From contig JASHQT010000238.1 of assembly GCA_030039005.1 (NCBI GenBank), forward strand, positions 1 to 12,551: DNA of 12,551 nt, read 5' to 3'. The notes under the pieces were generated by a model. That model saw only the letters and a list, made by a program, of their open reading frames with translations, had not been told where the DNA came from and searched no databases. A program made the position numbers and the translations under genes. How positions within the stretch are numbered: position 1 is the first letter of the stretch; the number at the start of each line of letters is the position of its first letter. Of this stretch, positions 5,988 through 12,551 are shown piece after piece. This DNA comes from Bryobacteraceae bacterium. GTDB taxonomy: Bacteria > Acidobacteriota > Terriglobia > Bryobacterales > Bryobacteraceae.

Positions 5988-7544
5988 TTGTCCGCAGTCA
6001 TTGAGATCAACCCGCTCGATCAGTTTTCACTCGAACCGTTGCCCACCGGCGACTCGTGCCTGCTGGTGATTTTCGGCGCCTCCGGAGACTTGACGCGCCG
6101 CAAATTGATCCCCGGGCTCTACAACCTGGCGTGCGTGGGCTGCATGAATCCGCAGTTCGAGGTGCTGGGCGTCGGCCGGACGGAAATGACTTCCGAGCAG
6201 TTCCGGGCCAAGCTGCGCGAAGCCGCGTCGAAATCGGGTGACGCGCGGGATTTCAATGAATCCCAGTGGAACGAATTTGCGCGGCGGCTGCATTACTTCT
6301 CGGGCGATGCCACCAAGAGCGACTTTTACCTGCGCCTGCGCGAGCGGCTGGGGGAAGCCGAGAAGTCAGCGAAAACGCCCAATCATCTGTTCTATGTCTC
6401 GACGCCGGCATCCGTCGCCGGCCCGATCGTCGAAGGCCTCGCGGGGGCGGGGCTGAATCGCAACGAGCGCGGCTGGGCCCGCATCGTTCTCGAAAAGCCT
6501 TTCGGCCACGATCTGAAATCGGCCCAGGAATTGAATGCGATTGTGGAAAAGGCGTTCGAAGAGAAGGACGTTTTCCGCATCGATCATTACCTGGGCAAGG
6601 AAACCGTTCAGAATATTTTAGTTTTTCGCTTTGGTAACTCGCTGTTCGAGCCGGTCTGGAATCGGAATTATATCGATTACGTGGAAATCACCGCCGCCGA
6701 AACCGTCGGCATGGAAGGACGCGGCGCATTTTACGAGGAAACCGGCGCGCTGCGCGATATGGTGGCCAACCACATGCTCCAGTTGCTCGCCGTCACCGCC
6801 ATGGAGCCGCCCATCGCGTTTGAAGCCGACGCCGTCCGCGAAGCGAAAGTGCAGGTGCTGAAATCGATCCGGCCGATGACGCCGGAAGAGGTCGCCAAAC
6901 GCACGGTGCGCGGGCAGTATGGTCCGGGACAACTCGCCGGCAAGCCCGTCCTGGGATATCGCCAGGAGCCGGACGTCAAACCGGACTCGCGCACCGAAAC
7001 CTACGCCGCCGTTGAGCTCTACGTCAACAACTGGCGCTGGGCCGGCGTGCCGTTTTTCATCCGCACGGGCAAGCACCTTCCCAAACAGGCCTCGGAGGTT
7101 CGCGTACATTTCAAGCGTACGCCGCAGGCGCTGTTTTCGTCGACTCCTTATGACCAGTTGGGTCCGAACGTCATCACACTGCGCATTCAGCCCAATGACG
7201 GCATCGGCATCGCATTCGACGCCAAGCGCCCGGGTACGCAGATGCGCGCGCTCACCGTGGAGGCGGACTTCGCGTACGAGACGGTCTTCGGCACCAAGGG
7301 GCCGCCCGCTTATGAGACGCTGCTGCTCGATTCGATGCGCGGCGATGCGACGCTGTTCACGCGCCGCGATGAGGTGGAGGCTGAGTGGCGCATCATCACG
7401 CCGATCGAGGAAGCCTGGGCGCAAATGCCGGCGCCGAAATTTCCTAATTACGCGGCGGGATCGGAAGGCCCGGCGGAAGGGGACACTCTGATTGCGTCGA
7501 ATGAAGACGGCGAGCGCCGGGCCTGGCGCAAACTGGGTGCTTAG
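5988..7544 (+). CDS. zwf: Glucose-6-phosphate 1-dehydrogenase
   Basis: 518 residues from TTG at 5988. The enzyme oxidises glucose-6-phosphate to 6-phosphogluconolactone, making NADPH (or NADH) at the entry of the oxidative pentose phosphate or Entner-Doudoroff route. The Rossmann dinucleotide site is LVIFGASGDLTRRKLIPGLYNL (26-47). EKPFGHD (169-175) and the active-site signature RIDHYLGKE (197-205, with D199, H200 and K204) are intact, as is the second catalytic histidine H262 in RDMVANHMLQLL. The C-terminal half carries the usual substrate and dimer region, including FIRTGKHLP. Length is normal. No gnd, pgl or opcA is seen nearby, so it is a solitary zwf. It may share a transcript with padR 80 bp upstream, though it has its own weak promoter-like box. 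Its stop codon abuts the stop of the opposite-strand flavoprotein gene. Confidence 0.95.
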   Translation: MSAVIEINPLDQFSLEPLPTGDSCLLVIFGASGDLTRRKLIPGLYNLACVGCMNPQFEVLGVGRTEMTSEQFRAKLREAASKSGDARDFNESQWNEFARRLHYFSGDATKSDFYLRLRERLGEAEKSAKTPNHLFYVSTPASVAGPIVEGLAGAGLNRNERGWARIVLEKPFGHDLKSAQELNAIVEKAFEEKDVFRIDHYLGKETVQNILVFRFGNSLFEPVWNRNYIDYVEITAAETVGMEGRGAFYEETGALRDMVANHMLQLLAVTAMEPPIAFEADAVREAKVQVLKSIRPMTPEEVAKRTVRGQYGPGQLAGKPVLGYRQEPDVKPDSRTETYAAVELYVNNWRWAGVPFFIRTGKHLPKQASEVRVHFKRTPQALFSSTPYDQLGPNVITLRIQPNDGIGIAFDAKRPGTQMRALTVEADFAYETVFGTKGPPAYETLLLDSMRGDATLFTRRDEVEAEWRIITPIEEAWAQMPAPKFPNYAAGSEGPAEGDTLIASNEDGERRAWRKLGA

Positions 7545-8549
7545 TTACGCCGTGCGTCCAATGTAGGAGCTGAGCACCTTCAAATAATTGGCCCGCTGGA
7601 AAACTCCCGGGTCGGGCACGTTGCCGGCGTTCATTGCGCCGCGCATCTGTGCCACCGATTCGTACTCGTGCCGCTCCATCCATTCGGTCATCCCGGTCTC
7701 GATTTGGCGCAAGTGCTCAATGCCACGTTCAAGCAGCGCGGAAGTAGTCATCACCACGCTCGCTCCGGCCAGAACGCCTTTGATCGCGTCGTCTGCGGTG
7801 TGGACACCGCCGGTGATCGCGAAATCGAGATTCAGGCGCGAGGAGAGCAACGCCACGGCATGCAAGCGCAGCCTCAGCTCGTCCGATGTACTGAGCTTCA
7901 AATTGGGCGTGGCTTCCAGCGTCTCCAAATCGAAATCCGGCTGATAAAAACGATTGAACAAAACCAGCGCGCCCGCGCCCGCGCACTCCAGGTGATAGGC
8001 CAGGTGTGGGAGAGAAGTGAAAAACGGCCCCAGCTTCACCGCCACGGGGATGCGGACGTTGGCTTTGACGGCCTGCACCAGCTCGCAATAATCGTTCTCG
8101 ATTTGAGCGCTGCTGGTCTCGAAACTCGCCGGCAGGAAGTACACATTCAGCTCGATGGCATCGGCGCCGGCGTTTTCCATTTCGCGGGCGAAGCGCACCC
8201 AGCCGTTCAGTGAAACGCCGTTCAGGCTCGCGATCACGGGAATCTTCAGGGCTTTCTTGGCGGCTTGGATGTGCAACAGGTAGGCGCGCGGCCCGATGTC
8301 GTAGGGGCCCATCTCGGGAAAGTAGCTGGTGAATTCTGGATGGCTCTCGGCGTTTGCGTTCAAGAAATGGTCGAGGGAGTGCGTCTCGAGCGAAATCTGT
8401 TCTTCAAATAGTGAATGCAGCACTACCGCGCCCGCGCCCGCCTCCTCCATCCGCTGGAGATTGCCCAAGTCCTTGCAGAGCGGCGACGAGGACGCCACCA
8501 GCGGACTCCGCAGCTTGCGTCCCAGATAGAAAGTAGAGAGGTCGATCAT
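7545..8549 (-). CDS. Dihydroorotate dehydrogenase-like FMN protein of the nifJ operon
   Basis: 334 residues with the TIM-barrel fold of class 1 dihydroorotate dehydrogenases. The opening LSTFYLGRKLRSPLVASSSPL, the strand IPVIASLNG, ELN at 133-135, the lysine in VAVKLGP (K172) and the FMN-phosphate loop ITGGVHTADDAIKGVLAGA (245-263) are recognisable. In true dihydroorotate dehydrogenases ELN is followed by a segment of the form S-C-P-N carrying the catalytic Cys (Ser in class 2). Here the segment is ELNVYFLPAS, with no Cys or Ser at that place, so it probably does not oxidise dihydroorotate. The ATG overlaps the nifJ stop (ATGA) and has AAGGAG 7 bases upstream, lying inside nifJ. Such proteins are commonly annotated next to nifJ. 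A role in PFOR electron transfer or maturation is a guess. Confidence 0.88.
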   Translation of the reverse strand: MIDLSTFYLGRKLRSPLVASSSPLCKDLGNLQRMEEAGAGAVVLHSLFEEQISLETHSLDHFLNANAESHPEFTSYFPEMGPYDIGPRAYLLHIQAAKKALKIPVIASLNGVSLNGWVRFAREMENAGADAIELNVYFLPASFETSSAQIENDYCELVQAVKANVRIPVAVKLGPFFTSLPHLAYHLECAGAGALVLFNRFYQPDFDLETLEATPNLKLSTSDELRLRLHAVALLSSRLNLDFAITGGVHTADDAIKGVLAGASVVMTTSALLERGIEHLRQIETGMTEWMERHEYESVAQMRGAMNAGNVPDPGVFQRANYLKVLSSYIGRTA

Positions 8550-11500
8550 AAGCGCGCTCCTTCCGGCGCTGGTTTTCCGGCCGCACCCGGCATGGCAGCC
8601 CAGTGCTCGTACAGCTTCCAGCGCGTGGCCATGTCTTTCTCGGCGTCGGCCAGCAGTAGTGCGGCCGCTTCCGGATCGCTCTGCGCCAGCATCGTGTAGC
8701 GGCCTTCGTTGTAGACGTATTTCTCGAGCGGCAGCGAGGCCGGCCGCGAATCGAGTTGAAATGGATTGCGCCCTTCCGCCGTGAGCGCCGGATTGTAGCG
8801 GAACAGCGGCCAGTAGGCCGACTGCACGGCCGCTTTTTGCTGCTCCAGGCCGTGCACCAGGTCGTAGCCGTGCGCGATGCAATGGCTGTAGGCGATGATC
8901 AGCGACGGCCCCGGATAGGCTTCGGCCTCGAGGAATGCCTTCAGCGCGTGCGTGTCGTTGGCGCCGAGGGCGACATGTGCGACGTACACCGTGCCGTAGG
9001 TCATGGCCATCATGGCCAGGTCTTTCTTCGCGGCGTGCTTGCCCGCGGCCGCGAACTTGGCGACGGCGGCGCGCGGCGTGGATTTGGACATCTGGCCACC
9101 GGTGTTCGAATAGACCTCGGTGTCGAGTACCAGGATGTTTACGTTGCGTCCGGAGGCGAAGACGTGATCCAGGCCGCCGTAGCCGATATCGTAAGCCCAG
9201 CCGTCCCCGCCCACCATCCACACGCTCTTTTGGACCAGGGCGCCCGCGAGCGCCTTCAAGTCGCGCAGTTCGGGATCGGGCTCCGAGCCAAGTTTCAGCA
9301 GCATCGCGGCTACGCGGCGGCGCTGCGCATCGATACCTGCTTCGGTGGATTGATCGGCTTCGAGCAGTGCCGCGGCCAATTCTTCGCCGATGCACGCGGA
9401 GAAGCGCCGTACCAGCTCGCGCGCGTACTCGGACTGTTTATCGATGGAAACGCGCATCCCTAAGCCGAATTCGGCATTGTCTTCAAACAACGAATTGGAC
9501 CATGCCGGGCCGCGTCCGTCGCGGTTCACCGTGTAAGGTGTCGTCGGCAGGTTGCCGCCATAGATGGACGAGCAGCCCGTGGCGTTTGCGATCACGGCGC
9601 GGTCGCCGAAAAGCTGCGTGAGCAGCTTGATGTAAGGCGTTTCGCCGCATCCGGCGCAGGCGCCGGGGAACTCGAACAAAGGCTGCAATAGCTGAATATC
9701 TTTCACGTTGTGGAGCACGAGCGCCTGCCGGTCAAATTCCGGAAGACCGAGGAAGAAATTCCAATTGGTGCTTTCCTGCTCCCGCAGCGGGGCTTGCGCC
9801 GCCAGATTGATGGCTTTCTTTTTGACCTCGCTCTTGCTTTTTGCCGGGCAAACCTGAATGCAGAGGCCGCAGCCGGTGCAATCCTCGGGCGAGACTTGCA
9901 GCAGGTAGCGCATCTGCTCACGGCCCTTCCAGTGTGCCGAAGTGGATTTCAGTGCAGCGGGCGCTTCGGCCAACCGTTCGGGTTCGACCACCTTCGCGCG
10001 AATTACCGCGTGCGGGCAAACCATCACGCATTTGCCGCACTGGATGCAGATCTCCGGCTCCCAAACGGGAATCTCCTGCGCGAGGTTCCGTTTTTCCCAT
10101 TGCGCCGTGCCGGTGGGATACGTCCCATCGATGGGCAGCGCGCTGACGGGCAATGTGTCGCCGAGACCGGCCATCATGGGAGCGATGACGTTGCGAACGA
10201 ATTCGGGGGCGCTAGACGTGGGGCACACACTCGTGTGTGCCATCTCGGTAGGCAGGAGTGCCCGCCCTACCTTTGGAATTTGTACCTCATGCAGGTGCGC
10301 CAGCGCCTGGTCCACGGCGGCGAAATTCTTCTGTACGATGGCCTCGCCGCGCTTCCCGTAGGTTTTCTCGATGGCATGCTTGATCGCCGCGATCGCTTCT
10401 TCGCGCGGCAACGCGCCGCTCAAGGCGAAGAAACAGGTTTGCATCACCGTGTTAATCCGCCCGCCCATGCCGTTCTCCTTGGCCACTCGATAGCCATCGA
10501 TGACGTAGAATCGCAGGTTCTTCGCGATCATCTGTTCTTGCACGTTACGCGGCAGATGCTCCCACACCTCCGCCGGACCAAATGGGCTGTTGAGCAGGAA
10601 AACCGCGCCCGGCTCGGCTAAGTGCAGCACGTCCACCCGGTCCAGGAACGAAGATTGATGGCAGGCGACGAAGCTCGCTTGCTGGATTAGGTAGCTCGCC
10701 CGGATCGGTTTGCGGCCGAAGCGCAGGTGCGAGATGGTCATGGCGCCGGACTTCTTAGAATCGTAGACGAAATAGCCTTGCGCGTAGTTGTCGGTATCTT
10801 CGCCGATGATCTTGATGGAATTCTTGTTCGCGCCCACGGTTCCGTCGGCGCCCAGGCCGTAGAACACCGCCCGCACAGTCTCGGGATCCTCGGTGCAGAT
10901 CTCGGCATCTACGGGCAGGCTGCGGTGCGTCACGTCGTCCTCAATGCCGACCACGAAATGGTTGCGTGGATGCTGTTTTTCGAGCGCGGCGAACACAGCC
11001 GCCACCATGGCCGGAGTGAACTCCTTGCTCGCCAGGCCGTAGCGCCCGCCGATCACGCGCGGCACCAGTTCGAATGAGCTCGATTCGGCCAGCGCCGTCA
11101 CCACGTCCAAATAAAGGGGCTCGCCCGCGGAGCCGGGTTCCTTGGTGCGATCGAGCACGGCGATCGATTTTGCGGTTGCGGGCAGCGCATCGACAAAAGC
11201 CCGCGACGAAAAGGGCCGGAACAGGTGAACATTGATTAGACCCACCTTATCGCCATGCGCCAGGAGCGTTTCGACGCATTCTTCGGCTGCTAGCGCGCTC
11301 GAGCCCATCAGCACGATCACGCGCTCGGCATCGGGAGCGCCGAAATAATCGAACAGCCGGTATTGGCGCCCGGTGAGCGCCGCGAACCGGTTCATGGCAT
11401 TTTGCACGATCCCCGGGCAGGCGTCGTAAAACCGGTTCACCGTCTCGCGTGCCTGAAAATAGAGATCCGGATTTTGCGCGGAGCCCCGGAGCACGGGACG

Positions 11501-12133
11501 GTCGGGATTGAGCGAGCGCGCGCGGTGCGCCCGCACCAGGTCATCGTCAATCATGGCGCACATGTCGTCCACGGTGAGCTGCTCGATTTTCGCGATTTCG
11601 TGCGAGGTGCGGAATCCATCGAAGAAGTGCCCGAACGGAATACGCGATTCGAGCGCCGCGGCTTGCGCGATCAATGCCATGTCCATCACGGCCTGCACCG
11701 AGTGCGAGGCGAGCAGCGCAAAGCCAGTGGAGCGCACCGCCATCACGTCCTGGTGGTCGCCGAAAATCGAAAGGCCCTGGCCGGCGATGGCGCGCGCCGC
11801 GATATGAAACACGGTGGGCGTCAGTTCGCCGGCGATCTTGTACATGTTGGGGATCATTAGCAACAATCCCTGCGAAGAGGTGAAGGTGGTGGTGAGCGTT
11901 CCGGCTTGCAGTGCTCCGTGGACCGCGCCCGCCGCGCCGCCCTCGCTTTGCATCTCGATGACGGAGGGAATCGAGCCCCAGATGTTGGGCTGACCCGCCG
12001 ACGACCACTGGTCCGCCCACTCGCCCATGGGCGAGGACGGGGTAATGGGATAAATGGCGATCACTTCGTTTACATGATGAGCGACATAAGCTGCCGCTTC
12101 GTTTCCGTCAAGCGTGATTTGGGCGCGTTTCAT
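8546..12133 (-). CDS. nifJ: Pyruvate:ferredoxin (flavodoxin) oxidoreductase, single-chain
   Basis: 1195 residues, the normal size for the fused PFOR. It converts pyruvate and CoA to acetyl-CoA, CO2 and reduced ferredoxin or flavodoxin. Domain I has YPITPSSPMGEWAD with T31, E64 in EMQSEGGAAGA and R114 in HIAARAIAG, matching the known pyruvate and TPP residues. The EKR region is EKTYGKRGE (589-597). Two 4Fe-4S ferredoxin motifs follow: C696/699/702/706 and C752/755/758/762. The third cluster ligands are C826 and C829 (CAGCGE), C854 (ATGCSS) and C1085 (SHCIAHG). The TPP fold is GDGWAYDIGYGG (976-987) with DTEVYSNTGGQ (1004-1014). It ends soon after LDSRPASLPLEKYV, apparently without the long C-terminal extension known from Desulfovibrio africanus. 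Residues 622-640 are encoded by a palindromic repeat. The ATG at 12133 has only a weak AGG nearby. The flavoprotein gene is translationally coupled downstream. Confidence 0.96.
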   Translation of the reverse strand: MKRAQITLDGNEAAAYVAHHVNEVIAIYPITPSSPMGEWADQWSSAGQPNIWGSIPSVIEMQSEGGAAGAVHGALQAGTLTTTFTSSQGLLLMIPNMYKIAGELTPTVFHIAARAIAGQGLSIFGDHQDVMAVRSTGFALLASHSVQAVMDMALIAQAAALESRIPFGHFFDGFRTSHEIAKIEQLTVDDMCAMIDDDLVRAHRARSLNPDRPVLRGSAQNPDLYFQARETVNRFYDACPGIVQNAMNRFAALTGRQYRLFDYFGAPDAERVIVLMGSSALAAEECVETLLAHGDKVGLINVHLFRPFSSRAFVDALPATAKSIAVLDRTKEPGSAGEPLYLDVVTALAESSSFELVPRVIGGRYGLASKEFTPAMVAAVFAALEKQHPRNHFVVGIEDDVTHRSLPVDAEICTEDPETVRAVFYGLGADGTVGANKNSIKIIGEDTDNYAQGYFVYDSKKSGAMTISHLRFGRKPIRASYLIQQASFVACHQSSFLDRVDVLHLAEPGAVFLLNSPFGPAEVWEHLPRNVQEQMIAKNLRFYVIDGYRVAKENGMGGRINTVMQTCFFALSGALPREEAIAAIKHAIEKTYGKRGEAIVQKNFAAVDQALAHLHEVQIPKVGRALLPTEMAHTSVCPTSSAPEFVRNVIAPMMAGLGDTLPVSALPIDGTYPTGTAQWEKRNLAQEIPVWEPEICIQCGKCVMVCPHAVIRAKVVEPERLAEAPAALKSTSAHWKGREQMRYLLQVSPEDCTGCGLCIQVCPAKSKSEVKKKAINLAAQAPLREQESTNWNFFLGLPEFDRQALVLHNVKDIQLLQPLFEFPGACAGCGETPYIKLLTQLFGDRAVIANATGCSSIYGGNLPTTPYTVNRDGRGPAWSNSLFEDNAEFGLGMRVSIDKQSEYARELVRRFSACIGEELAAALLEADQSTEAGIDAQRRRVAAMLLKLGSEPDPELRDLKALAGALVQKSVWMVGGDGWAYDIGYGGLDHVFASGRNVNILVLDTEVYSNTGGQMSKSTPRAAVAKFAAAGKHAAKKDLAMMAMTYGTVYVAHVALGANDTHALKAFLEAEAYPGPSLIIAYSHCIAHGYDLVHGLEQQKAAVQSAYWPLFRYNPALTAEGRNPFQLDSRPASLPLEKYVYNEGRYTMLAQSDPEAAALLLADAEKDMATRWKLYEHWAAMPGAAGKPAPEGARL
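8557..8562 (-). promoter_or_regulatory. Shine-Dalgarno site for the flavoprotein gene inside the nifJ end
   Basis: AAGGAG on the minus strand, 7 bases before the ATG at 8549, inside the last nifJ codons. With the ATGA stop/start overlap it indicates coupled translation of the two genes. Confidence 0.65.
10214..10271. repeat. Palindromic GC-rich repeat embedded in frame in nifJ
   Basis: Two hairpin-forming parts lie side by side inside the nifJ frame. The first (10222-10241) is GGCACACAC, TC, GTGTGTGCC: a perfect 9-bp inverted repeat. The second (10247-10271) is bounded by GGTAGG and CCTACC with an imperfect interior containing AGGAGTGCCC. This style resembles short dispersed repeats I recall from Acidobacteriota chromosomes; I could not search for copies. 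It encodes nifJ residues 622-640 without breaking the frame, at a linker between the EKR region and the ferredoxin domain. Confidence 0.55.
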
Positions 12134-12336
12134 ACCTGACTACGCCGAGTGCACGCGACCGGCCTGCATAAAGGCTTGTCAGCATTAGGCGGTTCTTGGC
12201 GTACTGGGGGATTTCGCGCAGGTGCCAGCTTCGCTCGGGGCCGGGCGGCTCACAATTTGGAGCGGGTGGACGACAAGATTATCGGTGTCTCAAAGACTTG
12301 CGCGACGGCAGGTGTCGTGCATTTGGGAGTAGTACC
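12134..12336. other. Divergent intergenic region between nifJ and the hoxE-like gene
   Basis: A 203-bp gap that should hold promoters for both directions. I see no strong sigma-70 pair and no convincing Fnr, Rex or sigma-54 site. On the minus strand CTGACA (about 12176-12181) could be a -35 for nifJ but lacks a good -10. On the plus strand ACAAGATTATCGG (about 12273-12285) is a weak -10 candidate for the hoxE-like gene. No clear small gene or terminator is visible. Confidence 0.5.
12325..12329 (+). promoter_or_regulatory. Shine-Dalgarno site of the hoxE-like gene
   Basis: GGGAG, 7 bases before the ATG at 12337. Good spacing, which fixes the start of the truncated gene. Confidence 0.55.
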
Positions 12337-12551
12337 ATGCCGGCCTACCTAGAAAAGATTCAGCCGCCATCGGACGACAAGCGCTGGAAGATTGTCGCTG
12401 CCACCATGAAGAAGCTGGGCAACCGGCCGAGTGCGCTGATTGAAGCGTTGCACACGTTACAACAGGCCTTCGGCTACTTGGACAAGCCCGGCCTCACGTT
12501 CGTCGCCGCGGTGCTCAAGGTGCCGCTCAGCCAAGTCTATGGCGCCGCGAC
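12337..12551 (+). CDS. hoxE: HoxE/NuoE-type diaphorase subunit, N-terminal 71 residues, cut by the window edge
   Basis: Open from ATG at 12337 to the window end with no stop. The visible protein has a short lead (MPAYLEKIQPPSDDKRWKIV), then PSALIEALHTLQQAFGYLDK and VAAVLKVPLSQVYGAA, the N-terminal helical bundle of the 24-kDa (NuoE) family before its thioredoxin-like [2Fe-2S] domain. Spacing and wording (DKRWKIVAATMKK, ALIEALHTLQQAFGYL, VPLSQVYG) look closer to HoxE of bidirectional NAD-linked [NiFe] hydrogenases than to respiratory NuoE. The four cluster cysteines lie beyond the edge. Divergence from nifJ fits a role in moving electrons between ferredoxin, NAD(P) and H2. NuoE of a complex I or the HndA subunit of an NADP-reducing hydrogenase are the alternatives; the family is sure, the subtype is not. 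Confidence 0.72.
   Translation, partial: MPAYLEKIQPPSDDKRWKIVAATMKKLGNRPSALIEALHTLQQAFGYLDKPGLTFVAAVLKVPLSQVYGAA

Noticed and set aside
6618..7424. A 268-codon frame antisense to zwf
   Set aside because: It is a shadow of zwf codon bias, with no recognisable motif.
8550..9395. A continuation of the flavoprotein frame upstream of its ATG, through nifJ
   Set aside because: The upstream part is Arg-rich low-complexity translation of nifJ in the wrong frame. The true start at 8549 has a Shine-Dalgarno site and the family N-terminus.
12215..12235. TGGCAC on the minus strand upstream of nifJ as a sigma-54 -24 element
   Set aside because: The -12 part at the required spacing reads CGAA instead of TTGC, so the match fails.
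12245..12262. TCACAA half-site upstream of the hoxE-like gene as a Rex operator
   Set aside because: Only one half is present; the partner TTGTGA at the needed distance is missing.

Overview
This is a GC-rich bacterial chromosome segment with tightly packed genes on both strands. Several features point to an Acidobacteriota-like organism, perhaps Bryobacterales or Solibacterales: a short PadR regulator with a TACACT promoter box almost touching its start codon, a pyruvate:ferredoxin oxidoreductase followed by a dihydroorotate-dehydrogenase-like protein, and a short GC-rich palindromic repeat of a kind I associate with these genomes. The phylum is inferred from gene content and style; no rRNA or other marker is present.

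Left part, minus strand (1-4267): dprA (DNA uptake and recombination mediator), topA (DNA topoisomerase I) and a truncated AAA-family ATPase that runs off the left edge. dprA-topA is a widespread conserved pair. The ATPase looks like an accessory gene placed just downstream of topA, with its own promoter-like box.

Centre, plus strand (4348-7544): an unrecognised 384-residue protein whose C-terminal half resembles a PD-(D/E)XK / Mrr-like nuclease fold, diverging from dprA; then a PadR-family repressor; then zwf (glucose-6-phosphate dehydrogenase), the entry enzyme of the oxidative pentose phosphate pathway.

Right part: a minus-strand operon (12133 to 7545) of nifJ (pyruvate:ferredoxin/flavodoxin oxidoreductase) and a dihydroorotate-dehydrogenase-like flavoprotein, overlapping by 4 bp (ATGA). 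Its end meets the end of zwf with no bases between the two stop codons. Diverging from nifJ across about 200 bp is the start of a HoxE/NuoE-type subunit, cut by the right edge. Together the right part suggests low-oxygen redox metabolism: pyruvate oxidation yields reduced ferredoxin, and a HoxE-type diaphorase, probably with a downstream bidirectional [NiFe] hydrogenase, could pass electrons between ferredoxin, NAD(P) and H2. zwf supplies NADPH.

Points most worth a second look: a palindromic repeat embedded in frame in nifJ as a peptide linker; the unrecognised nuclease-like protein; the flavoprotein that lacks the dihydroorotate dehydrogenase catalytic residue; the divergent nifJ/hoxE-like arrangement; and promoter boxes that predict near-leaderless transcripts for three accessory genes. 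No gene-free stretch exceeds 300 bases. I saw no tRNA, rRNA, CRISPR array or intact insertion sequence.
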